Source: Bradyrhizobium sp. LHD-71 | Lineage (GTDB): Bacteria; Pseudomonadota; Alphaproteobacteria; Rhizobiales; Xanthobacteraceae | Length of the DNA: 64,000 nucleotides | Direction of reading: 5' to 3' | NCBI RefSeq assembly: GCF_031157255.1 | Contig: NZ_JAVIFX010000029.1 | Span: 49,117-113,116 of the forward strand | In this document: positions 43,363 to 51,880 of the stretch, in pieces | How the letters are laid out: the number at the start of each line of letters is the position of its first letter | Position numbering within the stretch: the stretch's first letter is position 1 | Translations under genes and position numbers: made by a program | The notes under the pieces: generated by a model | Told to the model about the DNA's origin: nothing | The model's input: the letters and a program-made list of their open reading frames with translations, nothing else | Database searches by the model: none

Positions 43363-45231
43363 TCATTCCGCCGCTCTGGCGCGAAGGTCCGCGCCGAAGA
43401 ATCGCGTGAGTACGATGAAGACGACACCGACGATGCCGATCTGGGTGATGGCGAGCGCGCTCGCCACGCCATAGCTGCCGTCGTTCAGGTAGTTCCATGT
43501 CAGGATCGGCAATGTAACGGTGTGCGCGCCGTAGAGGATGATCGACGAGCTGATCTCTCGCATGACGATCAGGAAGACCAAGAGCCAGGCCGACGCCAAC
43601 ACCGGACGGAGCAGTGGCAGATTGACGAACATGAAGCTCTTGAACGGCGTGGCGCCAGCAACCGCAGCGCTTTCCTCGAGCGCCTTGTCGATTTGCATCA
43701 GAGCGCCGCCGATCGAGCGCACCGAGTAGACAAGGTAGCGGATAACGAAGGCGAGCAGCAGGATCCCGAGCGTAAGGTAAAGCGGCGTCCTGACATAGGC
43801 CCACAGCATCCCGACGCCGAACACGGTGCCGGGAACGCCGATCGGCAAGGCGATCATGTAATCCAGGATCGACTTTGCGAGCGACTTTCGACGCGTGATT
43901 TGGAACGCGACGACCAGACCGATGACGCTGCACGCCGTCGCCGCTCCGAATGCAAGATAGAACGTGTTCCGCAGGCCCAGCAGCATGTCGGCCGCCGAGA
44001 ACAGAACCCTGAAGTTGTCCAGGGTCAGGCTGCCGGGATCGAACGTCATCGTTCGCACGGGAAGCAGGGCCCGCAATGCTACCGCAATCAAGGGCGCCGC
44101 GATTCCGACGATGAATATCAGCAGGCAAACGCCGAACAGGACATAGCGACCGGCGCCGAGTTCCGTGACCCCCGGCTTGTAGCCTCGCGCAGTCACCGCG
44201 ACGAAACGTTCGGAATGGCGCGTCAGCCGCCGGTAGGCGAACAGCCCGATCGAGGAAAGGATCAACAGAAGCGTGCCTGCCGCGGCGGCGCCCGGCAGAT
44301 CGCTGGGATAGGCGTTGGTCCTGAGAAAGATCGCATAGGCCAACGTATCGAACTGGACATGGGTCCCAAGAAATCCGGGTATAGCGAACTGCTCCAGCGC
44401 CAGCGTGAAGATGAACAATGCGGCAGCCGCGATGCCGGCCATCATGACCGGCAGCGTGATCAGCATCATGCGCTTGAAGAGATTGGCGCCCGATACGGCG
44501 GCAACCTCTTCGAGCGTGACATCGAGCGATCGAAAGCCGCCGACGTTCAGCAGAAACGCATAGGGCGCGAAGAAGAAGATCATGACCCAGGCGATGCCGC
44601 CATACGAGTAGATATTGAACAGCGGATCGCTGGCGCCGGTCAGTGCCGACCAGAGTCCGTTCAACAGGCCGGCGGCGGGATCTGCGAGCACAGTCCAGCC
44701 GATCACACCCACGAGCGGCGAGTAGAGAAGCGACAGCAGAAATCCGAACTCGAACCAGCGCTTTCCGGGCATGTTGGTGCGCGTGACCGCCCAGGCCAGG
44801 AAAAGGCCGAGCGCCGTCGCACTGATCGTCACGGGAATGGCCAGCAGAACCGTGTGGAGCGTCGCCGACTGGGTCCACCCGCCGTTGAACAGGCCCAGGT
44901 AGACCGCCTCGATGCTTTGCAAGCTGAATGTGGCGCGCGGATCTCCGGGGCTGCGGGTCCGAAACGCCCCGAACACGATCGCGGCCATCGGCGTGACGAC
45001 CAGGACCGTCACGACAGCGAGGAACAGCCACGTCACGGCGGCACGAATTCGCTCGCCGGCGACGCTGCGTCCGCGATCGATCGCCTCGATCCGCTCGGGT
45101 ATGGCGCTTGCCTCGGTCAACGGCACACGCCTTTCGATCGACGCCGGCGCGCTGGACGACGAACATACTGCGCGAGCATGGTCCTCCCCTGAGCGGTGAA
45201 TTGCGCCCACATTTTTTGTCGTGAACATCAT
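43363..45231 (-). CDS. ABC transporter permease, fused two-domain (FbpB/PhnU-V type)
   Basis: 622 aa with about twelve hydrophobic helices in two homologous halves, each with an EAA loop (LEEVAAVSGANLFKRMMLITLP; LEESAAVAGATPFKSFMFVNLP). One polypeptide thus forms the whole channel. The N-terminus is uncertain: ATG at 45231 has a poor ribosome site, while GTG at 45126 (35 codons later) has GAAAGG just ahead. First gene after the operator region 45266-45320. Confidence 0.87.
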   Translation of the reverse strand: MMFTTKNVGAIHRSGEDHARAVCSSSSAPASIERRVPLTEASAIPERIEAIDRGRSVAGERIRAAVTWLFLAVVTVLVVTPMAAIVFGAFRTRSPGDPRATFSLQSIEAVYLGLFNGGWTQSATLHTVLLAIPVTISATALGLFLAWAVTRTNMPGKRWFEFGFLLSLLYSPLVGVIGWTVLADPAAGLLNGLWSALTGASDPLFNIYSYGGIAWVMIFFFAPYAFLLNVGGFRSLDVTLEEVAAVSGANLFKRMMLITLPVMMAGIAAAALFIFTLALEQFAIPGFLGTHVQFDTLAYAIFLRTNAYPSDLPGAAAAGTLLLILSSIGLFAYRRLTRHSERFVAVTARGYKPGVTELGAGRYVLFGVCLLIFIVGIAAPLIAVALRALLPVRTMTFDPGSLTLDNFRVLFSAADMLLGLRNTFYLAFGAATACSVIGLVVAFQITRRKSLAKSILDYMIALPIGVPGTVFGVGMLWAYVRTPLYLTLGILLLAFVIRYLVYSVRSIGGALMQIDKALEESAAVAGATPFKSFMFVNLPLLRPVLASAWLLVFLIVMREISSSIILYGAHTVTLPILTWNYLNDGSYGVASALAITQIGIVGVVFIVLTRFFGADLRARAAE

Positions 45232-45265
45232 CGAACTTATGCCGATCGATATTCACGTTCATTCA

Positions 45266-45320
45266 ATCGTAAGGCACTTATTTGACTATCGTCAAGCAAC
45301 TATTTGACATAAGTCAAATA
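45266..45320 (-). promoter_or_regulatory. Promoter with two TetR-type operators upstream of the permease operon
   Basis: Operator 2 at 45301-45320 is a perfect palindrome with arms TATTTGAC and GTCAAATA around ATAA. Operator 1 at 45279-45298 has TATTTGAC, spacer TATC, then GTCAAGCA (imperfect). Their centres are 22 bases apart. On the minus strand TTGACG (complement of 45290-45295) and TACGAT (complement of 45266-45271) with an 18-base spacer make a promoter whose -35 box lies in operator 1, so a bound repressor would block RNA polymerase. Confidence 0.6.
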
Positions 45321-45326
45321 ACAGCT

Positions 45327-46436
45327 TCAGCCGCGCCAGCCGAGCGTCCTGCGCATTTCCGGAATCAGAGTGTCCGAACTCTTGATCCAGTCGTCCGTGT
45401 CGGGAATCCAGCGGATCTCTTCCGGGTACGGACGCCACCAATCGGTTTTCTTCAGCTCGGCGACAGCCGTGCGCATCTCAGGCTGGTTCTTCAGCGTCGG
45501 CTTCGCCTGCGCGAGCTGCATCACGGCCGCGCCTTCCGGCGTAAAAAACCAGGCGGCAAACAACCGGGCCGCGTTGGGATTGGGCGCGTTCTTGGAGATG
45601 CAGAAGTAGGTGTTGGCGAAGGCCGGCGCGATGTCGGGATAGGTCCACGCGGTCTTATCGCCGCGCAAGACGCCGATCATCGCAATCGATTCCCAGTTCG
45701 GAATGAAGACCGATATGGCGCCGGCTCCGAGATCTTCGCGCGCCTGAGCGGAGCCGGGATAGAGTCTCGGCCGCTGCGCAGCGAGCTTGGCCAGGAATTC
45801 CTTTCCGTATTGCGGATTGCGGTAAAACATCAGATAGGTCGCGAACGGAACGCCGCCGCCGGCAGGTTCGTTGAGGCCGATCTTGCCCTTCAAGGCCGGA
45901 TCCAGCAGACCGTTCCAAGTCTTGAACAGCTCGCGTGCCCTTTCATGAGGGATGGCGGACGGATTGTACGAGATGACGACTTCGGTCCATTTGGGGCAGT
46001 AGCCAAGCGTCGGCAGATAGGCCGCCTTGTCGAGTTTGGCTTCCAGGTCGGGAAGCGTGAATCGCAGATAGTAGCCCTCCTCCGCGAGATCCTTGATGCC
46101 GGTCGGATCCGCCGAATAGTTGACGTCCATGATGTGGCGCCCGGCACGCTCCTCAGTCGCAAACTGTTGTGTGCCGAGGACCCCGACCTTGCGGTCCGCC
46201 TGCACCGTGATATTGAAGCGCTTGTAGAATGCCTCGCTCATCTGGGCCATCTCATCGACGGGCGAGCTGTACCGAACGACGACCTTCCCTTCCCTTTGCG
46301 CCGCCGAGATCAGCGCCGGTGTCACATCGATGGTCTCGATGCCCTCACTTGCGGCGCTGCTCGAACGAATGCCCGACCCGATGGCCAGAGCAGAGGCCGC
46401 CAGTCCCAGTACGCCACGCCGATCGATGGTCTGCAT
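45327..46436 (-). CDS. ABC transporter substrate-binding protein (Fe3+/2-aminoethylphosphonate-type fold), Tat signal
   Basis: 369 aa. Starts MQTIDRRGVLGLAASALA, a Tat-like signal, with GAGG five bases ahead of the ATG at 46436; earlier in-frame starts lack a ribosome site. The mature part is a family-1 extracellular binding protein (VVVRYSSPVDEMAQMSEAFYKRFNI, LFKTWNGLLDPALKGKIGLNEP, FAAWFFTPEGAAVMQ). The tyrosine pair typical of ferric-binding FbpA proteins was not evident, which fits a non-iron ligand. Separated from its permease gene by the operator region. Confidence 0.84.
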   Translation of the reverse strand: MQTIDRRGVLGLAASALAIGSGIRSSSAASEGIETIDVTPALISAAQREGKVVVRYSSPVDEMAQMSEAFYKRFNITVQADRKVGVLGTQQFATEERAGRHIMDVNYSADPTGIKDLAEEGYYLRFTLPDLEAKLDKAAYLPTLGYCPKWTEVVISYNPSAIPHERARELFKTWNGLLDPALKGKIGLNEPAGGGVPFATYLMFYRNPQYGKEFLAKLAAQRPRLYPGSAQAREDLGAGAISVFIPNWESIAMIGVLRGDKTAWTYPDIAPAFANTYFCISKNAPNPNAARLFAAWFFTPEGAAVMQLAQAKPTLKNQPEMRTAVAELKKTDWWRPYPEEIRWIPDTDDWIKSSDTLIPEMRRTLGWRG

Positions 46437-46535
46437 GTTTCCTCGCTGCATTTTTGCTGGCCCATTCGTTGCAACCCGAGGACCAGGCCGATCGGGACTG
46501 AGCAGGAGCCGTTGCCGGTTCCTATCCCACACCTT

Positions 46536-46555
46536 AACTTGTCGATAGTCAAATA
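46536..46555. promoter_or_regulatory. Third TetR-type operator copy
   Basis: AACTTGTC, spacer GATA, GTCAAATA. Read on the other strand it gives TATTTGAC-TATC-GACAAGTT, sharing the half site and spacer with operator 1 at 45279. It lies 12 bases before the tetR start and upstream of the divergent substrate-binding gene, so both can be controlled. Confidence 0.55.
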
Positions 46556-46567
46556 GCAGGAGCTGCG

Positions 46568-47221
46568 ATGCCCAGAATCAGAGACGCGGAGCGCACTCGG
46601 GGCCGCGTAATCAGCGCGGCTGCGAAGGAATTCTCGTTGAAGGGCTATGACGCCACGACGCTGTCCGCGGTCGCGCGCCGTGCCAACGTCAGCAAACAGT
46701 TGTTAAGCCATCACTTTCCGACCAAGGAGGCGCTCTTTGAGGCGGTGCACAACGAAAAATTCCGCCCCATCCAGCAATGGGTGGAGGGCCTTCCGGACGA
46801 TCCGCGGCACCTTGCTGCGGCCCGATTCAACAAACGGAAGGACAACATGGACTATATGCGCTTCCTCGTCTGGGAAGCGGCGCGCGGCAAGAGCCGCGCC
46901 GTTCCGGGTGAGCGCGACCGGCAGAAAAGCATCTCGGAGTATGGCAAGGCGATCAAGCAGGCGCAGATCGACGGCAAGCTGACCAGCGATTTCGACTTCC
47001 GCATGATCCACCTGGCGGCGCTGAGCCTCGCCACCTTTCCACTGACCTTCACTCAACTCACCCGGCTCGTCACCGGACGAAACAGCGACGATCCGAAGTT
47101 CCAGATGGAGTGGACGAGGTTTCTCGAGATGCTCGGAGAGCGCCTGTTCGCCAGCGACGAGGCAGGATCCACATCGCTCGAACGCTCCCAGAAGCCATCA
47201 AAGTTCGAGAGCGTTCGTTGA
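46568..47221 (+). CDS. TetR family transcriptional regulator
   Basis: 217 aa. N-terminal HTH (about residues 8-55: RVISAAAKEFSLKGYDATTLSAVARRANVSKQLLSHHFPTKEALF) and an all-helical ligand domain. TetR repressors release DNA when an inducer, often a pathway substrate or CoA ester, binds. Divergent from the substrate-binding gene. The three related palindromes at 45279, 45301 and 46536 are its likely sites, giving local control of genes 37235-46436. Confidence 0.9.
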   Translation: MPRIRDAERTRGRVISAAAKEFSLKGYDATTLSAVARRANVSKQLLSHHFPTKEALFEAVHNEKFRPIQQWVEGLPDDPRHLAAARFNKRKDNMDYMRFLVWEAARGKSRAVPGERDRQKSISEYGKAIKQAQIDGKLTSDFDFRMIHLAALSLATFPLTFTQLTRLVTGRNSDDPKFQMEWTRFLEMLGERLFASDEAGSTSLERSQKPSKFESVR

Positions 47222-47237
47222 CTGCAGCAACCTCAGT

Positions 47238-47263
47238 CCGGATGGAGCGCAGCGCAATCCGGG
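47238..47263. repeat. Short palindromic repeat
   Basis: CCGGAT at 47238 pairs with ATCCGG ending 47262, with a GCGCAGCGC centre. Same family pattern as the larger element at 30695-30780. Lies in the 83-base gap between convergent tetR and an ABC permease gene. Confidence 0.5.
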
Positions 47264-47304
47264 ACGTCCGGGCTAAAGGCTACGAGTGTTTGCCGAACCG
47301 AAGC

Positions 47305-48495
47305 CTAGTTCGCGTATAGTCCGCTCACGATCGGCAGGCGCGCGGCACGGATGGCTGGAAACAAGCCGCCGATCAGTCCGACCAGCAGCGCCAACAGGAC
47401 GCCTTCCGCGATCAGCGCGGGGCTCAGCTTGAAGTCGAACACCACCTGCGTGAAATTGCCTCCAAGCGTCGAAGCCGTAATGCCGTCGAAGATCAGGTAG
47501 GTCGCCGCGGCGCCGAGCAGGCCGCCAATCGCGGCGAGCAACAGCGATTCGACCAGCGTCCCGACGAAGGCCGGGAAACCACCGAAACCGATCGCCCGCA
47601 GCGTCGCGATCTCGGTCGCGCGCGCGGCGACCGACGAATACATGGTGTTCAGCGCGCCTGCCAGCGCGCCGAATGCCATCGCGATTGCGAGCGGCCAACC
47701 GAGCTTCTGGATCAAGTCTGAGGTTTGCGAGGCCTGCTCGGCGAAATACGTCGCTTCGGATTTGACGTCGAGCTTCAGCCGTGGATCGTTGTCGCTATAG
47801 CTCTTGAGCTCATTCAGTGCCGCGGGCCCGGTCAGGCGCACGCGGACAGTCTGGAAGATGTTATTGCGATTGAAAAGGCTCTGAACGACCGGCAGGTCCG
47901 CCCAGATCTCCGACTCGAACACGCTGCCGCCTGCGTCGAACACTCCCACCACGGTCCATCGCGTCGTTCCGAACGACACGGTGCTGCCGAGATCGAGGCC
48001 TTCGAACTCGCGCAGCAGCGACTTGCCTACGACGATCTCGTTGGCGCCGCCGCCGAACATGCGGCCCTCGGTGATCGCAATGCCCTTGCGCAGGTTGGCC
48101 CCCTGCTCGCCGATACCGCGCAGCGGCAGGTTGGCCTTGGTCTTGGTCGAGCGTTTCACGCCATCGACGACCAGATAGAGTTCGGGCGAAATCAGCGGCT
48201 TGCCGTCGGGCCCGCGCGCGATGCCCGGGCCGTCTTCGATCAATCGGACCTGGTCGCGGCTGACTGTCGAGTTGATCTCGGCCTGCGAGCCCGCGCGCAG
48301 CACGATCGCAATATCGTCGGCGCCGGCGCCGGCAATGGTGCGCTGGAAGCCGTTGGCCATTGCGAGGAACGCGAGCAGCACGACCACCACCAAGGCAATC
48401 GCGATGACCGTCGACAGTGACAACCAGCGTCGCTGCGAAATGCTCCTGAGATTGATCGAGGTGACGGCCGCCACCTGGCGCCAGAGCGAACCCAT
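47305..48495 (-). CDS. ABC transporter permease (MacB/FtsX family), second
   Basis: 396 aa with one N-terminal transmembrane helix, a large periplasmic domain (about residues 50-270) and three C-terminal helices (LGWPLAIAMAFGALAGALNTMYSSV; ATEIATLRAIGFG; LLALLVGLIGGLFPAIRAARLPI), the FtsX/MacB layout. Last gene of the efflux operon, 18 bases after the first permease gene. The two permeases probably heterodimerise. Export substrate unknown; lipoprotein, peptide or drug export are family possibilities. Confidence 0.86.
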   Translation of the reverse strand: MGSLWRQVAAVTSINLRSISQRRWLSLSTVIAIALVVVVLLAFLAMANGFQRTIAGAGADDIAIVLRAGSQAEINSTVSRDQVRLIEDGPGIARGPDGKPLISPELYLVVDGVKRSTKTKANLPLRGIGEQGANLRKGIAITEGRMFGGGANEIVVGKSLLREFEGLDLGSTVSFGTTRWTVVGVFDAGGSVFESEIWADLPVVQSLFNRNNIFQTVRVRLTGPAALNELKSYSDNDPRLKLDVKSEATYFAEQASQTSDLIQKLGWPLAIAMAFGALAGALNTMYSSVAARATEIATLRAIGFGGFPAFVGTLVESLLLAAIGGLLGAAATYLIFDGITASTLGGNFTQVVFDFKLSPALIAEGVLLALLVGLIGGLFPAIRAARLPIVSGLYAN

Positions 48496-48513
48496 CTGTA
48501 GTCCCCTTATCGA

Positions 48514-49674
48514 CTAGCCGCGGCCTAGTGCTGCGGCGATCTTCAGCCGCATCGCATTGACGGCCGGAATCAGTCCGGTGATCAGCCCAAGCGCGAGCAT
48601 CAGTCCAATGCCCTGCAGCACGATCTCGGATGAGACCGAGAAGGCCGGAGCGACATTGGCGAGACTGTTGCGCAGCGCGATCGCAATCAGGGCAGCAGCG
48701 GCGAGACCCGGCAGGCCGCCAAGCAGCGCCAGCAGAATGGATTCGCCGAGCACCATGCCCAGGATCCGCGGCCCGGAAAATCCAAGCGTCTTCAGGACGC
48801 CGATTTCGCGGGTGCGTTCGCGGATCGACAGCGCCATGGTGTTGCCGACGATCATCAAAATGGTGACGAACGCCGCACCGACCACCAGCGTGACGATCAG
48901 CGCGATGTTGCCGAACTGGGCGGCAAACGCCTTGCCGAACGCCTTCTCGGTATCGGTCGAGGTCTCGGCGCTGGAATTGGCGAACATCGCATCGATCGTC
49001 TTGGCGACACGATCGTTGTTCTCGGGCGCGGTCGTCTGCAGGATCAACCAGCCAATCGTGTCCTTGCCGAACGAGCGGGTCTCGTCGAAGTAATTGTACT
49101 GGAACAGGAGAAAGTTCGTGTCGACGTGCTCGGCCTTGCCCTTGACGATGCCCGCGATGGTGAAGTCCCAGGTATGCCCGCCGCTCTTCTGGGAGAAGAT
49201 GTTACTTTGCAGCGGCACGCGGTCGCCGACCTTCCAGCCATGCTTGGCCGCCAGCGACTCGCCGATCACCGCGCTACCGCGATCGCGCACGAAGGCCTGC
49301 AGCGCCTCGGGGGCGAGGTCGACTTCGCTGCGGTAGATATCGAAATAGCTGGCCGGCTCGATCGCCAGCGAAATGATGATGTTTTTCGGGTCCTGGTAGT
49401 AGCCGCCGAACCAGTTGGCGTGGGTGACCTGCCGTACGCCCTCCACCGCGCGCACGCGGTTGTAGTAGGCGATCGGCAGCGGCTGGGTGAAGTTGATCTT
49501 GTTGACCACCATCATGCGATCGGCCGCAGCCCGATCTTCGCCCGCGTTGAAGGCGCGGTAGAACCCGGCCAGCACGCCGAAGATCATGAACGCGACCAGG
49601 ATCGAGACGATCATCAGGATCGCGCGGAGCTTGCGGCGGAACAGATTCTTCCGCACCAGATCGAAGTCGTTCAC
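48514..49674 (-). CDS. ABC transporter permease (MacB/FtsX family), first
   Basis: 386 aa. Same architecture as its neighbour: MNDFDLVRKNLFRRKLRAIL and a first helix, a periplasmic domain, then three helices with the RERTREIGVLKTLGFSG coupling loop and ITGLIPAVNAMRLKIA. GTG start at 49674 overlaps the ATPase stop (GTGA), which marks translational coupling. A longer open frame upstream is only the complement-frame shadow of the ATPase. Confidence 0.87.
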   Translation of the reverse strand: MNDFDLVRKNLFRRKLRAILMIVSILVAFMIFGVLAGFYRAFNAGEDRAAADRMMVVNKINFTQPLPIAYYNRVRAVEGVRQVTHANWFGGYYQDPKNIIISLAIEPASYFDIYRSEVDLAPEALQAFVRDRGSAVIGESLAAKHGWKVGDRVPLQSNIFSQKSGGHTWDFTIAGIVKGKAEHVDTNFLLFQYNYFDETRSFGKDTIGWLILQTTAPENNDRVAKTIDAMFANSSAETSTDTEKAFGKAFAAQFGNIALIVTLVVGAAFVTILMIVGNTMALSIRERTREIGVLKTLGFSGPRILGMVLGESILLALLGGLPGLAAAALIAIALRNSLANVAPAFSVSSEIVLQGIGLMLALGLITGLIPAVNAMRLKIAAALGRG

Positions 49675-50351
49675 GCGGCGAGCTCCCGTTCGACAAAGCG
49701 GCCTTTGTCGAGATGCAAGGTCCGCTGCGCGTACCGTGCGGCCGCCGGGTCGTGCGTCACCATGACGATGGTTTTGCCGAGCTCCTTGTTCAACAGTTGC
49801 AGGATCGAAAGGATCTCGTCGGCAGATGTGCGATCGAGGTCGCCGGTGGGCTCGTCGCACAAGAGCAGGTTCGGATCGGAAACGATGGCGCGCGCAATGG
49901 CGACGCGCTGCTGCTGTCCGCCCGACATCTCGCGCGGCCGGTGCTTGACCCGGTCGGCGAGACCGACCACCGTGAGTGCCGTGTTGACGCGGCTGGCACG
50001 CTCCTTGCCGCTCAGGCGGGTGAGCAGCAATGGCAGTTCGACGTTCTGAGCCGCGGTCAGCATCGGCATGAGGTTGTAGAACTGGAAGATGAAGCCGACG
50101 TTCTTGGCGCGCCACGCGGCAAGCTGGCCTTCCGACATGCCGTCGATACGCTGGTCGGCAATCGCGATCTCGCCCTCATCGACGTGGTCTATGCCGCCGA
50201 GCAGATTAAGAAGCGTCGTCTTTCCCGAACCCGACGGCCCCATGACCGCGACGAAATCGGCCTTTGGAATCGTGAAATCGAGGTGATCGAAAATCGAGAT
50301 CGTCTCCTTGCCCTTGGTGAAGCGCTTGCTCACACCGGCAAGGCGAACCAT
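49671..50351 (-). CDS. ABC transporter ATP-binding protein (MacB/LolD type)
   Basis: 226 aa. Walker A MGPSGSGKTT, signature MSGGQQQRVAIARA, Walker B LLLCDEPTGDLDR, H-loop VTHDPAAA. ATG at 50351 with GGGGAG seven bases ahead is chosen over GTG at 50369. LolD/MacB-type ATPases serve FtsX-like permeases, matching the next two genes. Confidence 0.9.
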   Translation of the reverse strand: MVRLAGVSKRFTKGKETISIFDHLDFTIPKADFVAVMGPSGSGKTTLLNLLGGIDHVDEGEIAIADQRIDGMSEGQLAAWRAKNVGFIFQFYNLMPMLTAAQNVELPLLLTRLSGKERASRVNTALTVVGLADRVKHRPREMSGGQQQRVAIARAIVSDPNLLLCDEPTGDLDRTSADEILSILQLLNKELGKTIVMVTHDPAAARYAQRTLHLDKGRFVERELAA

Positions 50352-50389
50352 CGGATGCTCCCCTGTCACTTGTCTCTCCTGTCGGAATA

Positions 50390-51463
50390 TCAGTTTGCCG
50401 CCGTGGTGGTGCCGGTGGATGCCGGGACTGCAGCGGCATCACGCAGAAACGTCACCTTCACAGCCATGTCAGGAAGAATCCGCGGATCCTTCTTCTCGAA
50501 ACGAATACGGACGCGGACCGTTGCCTTTTCACGATTGGCGGTCGGAACGATTGCAATCACCGACGCTGGGATCGTCCAGCCCGGGTACGCATCCAGCACC
50601 GCGTTGACGGCCCCACCCGGCGTAACGCGGCCAATGAAGGCCTCGTTGACGTCGACTTCGATCTCGATGGAGTCCATATCCACGACGGTGCAGATGCCGG
50701 TGCGGGTGAAGCCGCCGACCGACATCGGCGAGATCATTTCGCCGGGCTGGGCGCTGCGTTCGACAATCACGCCGGCAAACGGCGCGCGGATCTGATGCTT
50801 GCTGAGCACCGACGCGCTGCGCTCGGCATCGATCTTCGCGGACTCGTGCTGTGAGCGCGCCTGGCGCAATTGAGCGGTCAGCACTCCGACGCGCGTCTGG
50901 GCCTTGGTCAGATCAGCTTCCGTCGCGACACTCTTCTGCGACAGCGCCTGAATGCGCACCAAGATGCGGTTCGCATCCTCGAGATCGGCCGCAATCATGC
51001 CGATGGCGGCGTCCGCCGCTTCGACGCGCGACTTCGCGAGTTCGTAGTCCTTCTCGGCCAGCACGCTGTCGAGACGCGCGACCACCTGCCCTTCGGTCAC
51101 GGTCATGCCTTCGTCGATATACACGCCGAGGACCTTGCCGGTGATTTCGGCGGCCACGGTCGCCTTGCGGCGGGCGACCACGTATCCCGATGCAGCGAGG
51201 TTGCCGGCGTCGCTGCTCACAGCCGTCTGGGGCTGTGGTGCCGGCGCCTGCGGCTGAGCCGTTGTTTGAGAGGCGACCTCCTGACGCGGCTGCTGTTCCT
51301 GTGTCCGGAATCCGAACAGCAGATAGGCCGCAAGCGCGATCAGCGCGCACCCGACCATGACGGCAGCCACCATCCAGCCCCGGCGCGCAGCCGGACGTTC
51401 CGGTTCGCTTACCCCCCGGTCGATCTTCAGCGAGTGCAGCAGCTTCGCCTTGTCGTCGCTCAT
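50390..51463 (-). CDS. Efflux periplasmic adaptor (HlyD/MacA family)
   Basis: 357 aa. One N-terminal anchor helix (WMVAAVMVGCALIALAAYLLFGF), a Pro/Gln/Ala-rich linker, a lipoyl-type hairpin domain (GYVVARRKATVAAEITGKVLGVYIDEGMTV split by a coiled coil around residues 150-230) and beta-barrel domains. Membrane-fusion proteins link inner-membrane pumps to an outer-membrane channel. First gene of the four-gene operon; no outer-membrane factor gene is in the window. Confidence 0.89.
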   Translation of the reverse strand: MSDDKAKLLHSLKIDRGVSEPERPAARRGWMVAAVMVGCALIALAAYLLFGFRTQEQQPRQEVASQTTAQPQAPAPQPQTAVSSDAGNLAASGYVVARRKATVAAEITGKVLGVYIDEGMTVTEGQVVARLDSVLAEKDYELAKSRVEAADAAIGMIAADLEDANRILVRIQALSQKSVATEADLTKAQTRVGVLTAQLRQARSQHESAKIDAERSASVLSKHQIRAPFAGVIVERSAQPGEMISPMSVGGFTRTGICTVVDMDSIEIEVDVNEAFIGRVTPGGAVNAVLDAYPGWTIPASVIAIVPTANREKATVRVRIRFEKKDPRILPDMAVKVTFLRDAAAVPASTGTTTAAN

Positions 51464-51700
51464 CGTTGCCCCGCCCACGGCCTCAGCCGCCTTTCAACCG
51501 CGATCGCACCTTGCCTTCCGCCGACGGCCGCGACCGCATTCGGCCTGCAGGCATGCCGCAGACCGTCCCCTACTCTTCCTCAGCGACGCGTCGGGTCATG
51601 TCATTGGCAAAATCGAGTCGACTTCAGCATCCATCGTTGGCAATTCGTTGGCAAAGCCAACATGGCCTCGACAGGAGCCTGCGCAAGTGCTTGATATTGC

Positions 51701-51777
51701 TGGTCGGAGTGGCAGGATTTGAACCTGCGACCCCCTCGTCCCGAACGAGGTGCTCTACCAGACTGAGCCACACTCCG
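51701..51777 (-). tRNA. tRNA-Pro (anticodon CGG)
   Basis: 77 nt including an encoded CCA (complement of 51701-51703). Acceptor stem CGGAGTG/CACTCCG, anticodon stem CCTCG/CGAGG closing the loop TTCGGGA with CGG at positions 34-36, and a T arm with GGTTCAAATCC. Transcribed on the minus strand. A weak hairpin (51647-51661, GTTGGC/GCCAAC) lies downstream but has no U-run. Confidence 0.97.
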
Positions 51778-51790
51778 ATTTAGAGGGCGG

Positions 51791-51819
51791 CTTATAGCCT
51801 CCGCTTCGCCCCGCCGCAA
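51791..51819 (-). promoter_or_regulatory. Predicted promoter of tRNA-Pro
   Basis: On the minus strand TTGCGG (complement of 51814-51819), a 17-base spacer and TATAAG (complement of 51791-51796), ending 14 bases before the tRNA 5' end. Good spacing and a near-consensus -10 box. Confidence 0.55.
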
Positions 51820-51880
51820 GGCGTTCCGGCGCTGCGAGAAGCAGGTCGTGGAAACCTGAAGAATTGGAAACCCATCCATA

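Noticed and set aside
48514..50115. 533-codon version of the first MacB-like permease
   Set aside because: The extra N-terminus is an out-of-frame reading of the ATPase gene; the GTG at 49674 in a GTGA overlap starts the real protein.
51601..51700. Integration site or genomic island at the tRNA-Pro 3' end
   Set aside because: No integrase, no repeated tRNA fragment and normal housekeeping or efflux genes on both sides; only a weak 6-bp hairpin is seen.
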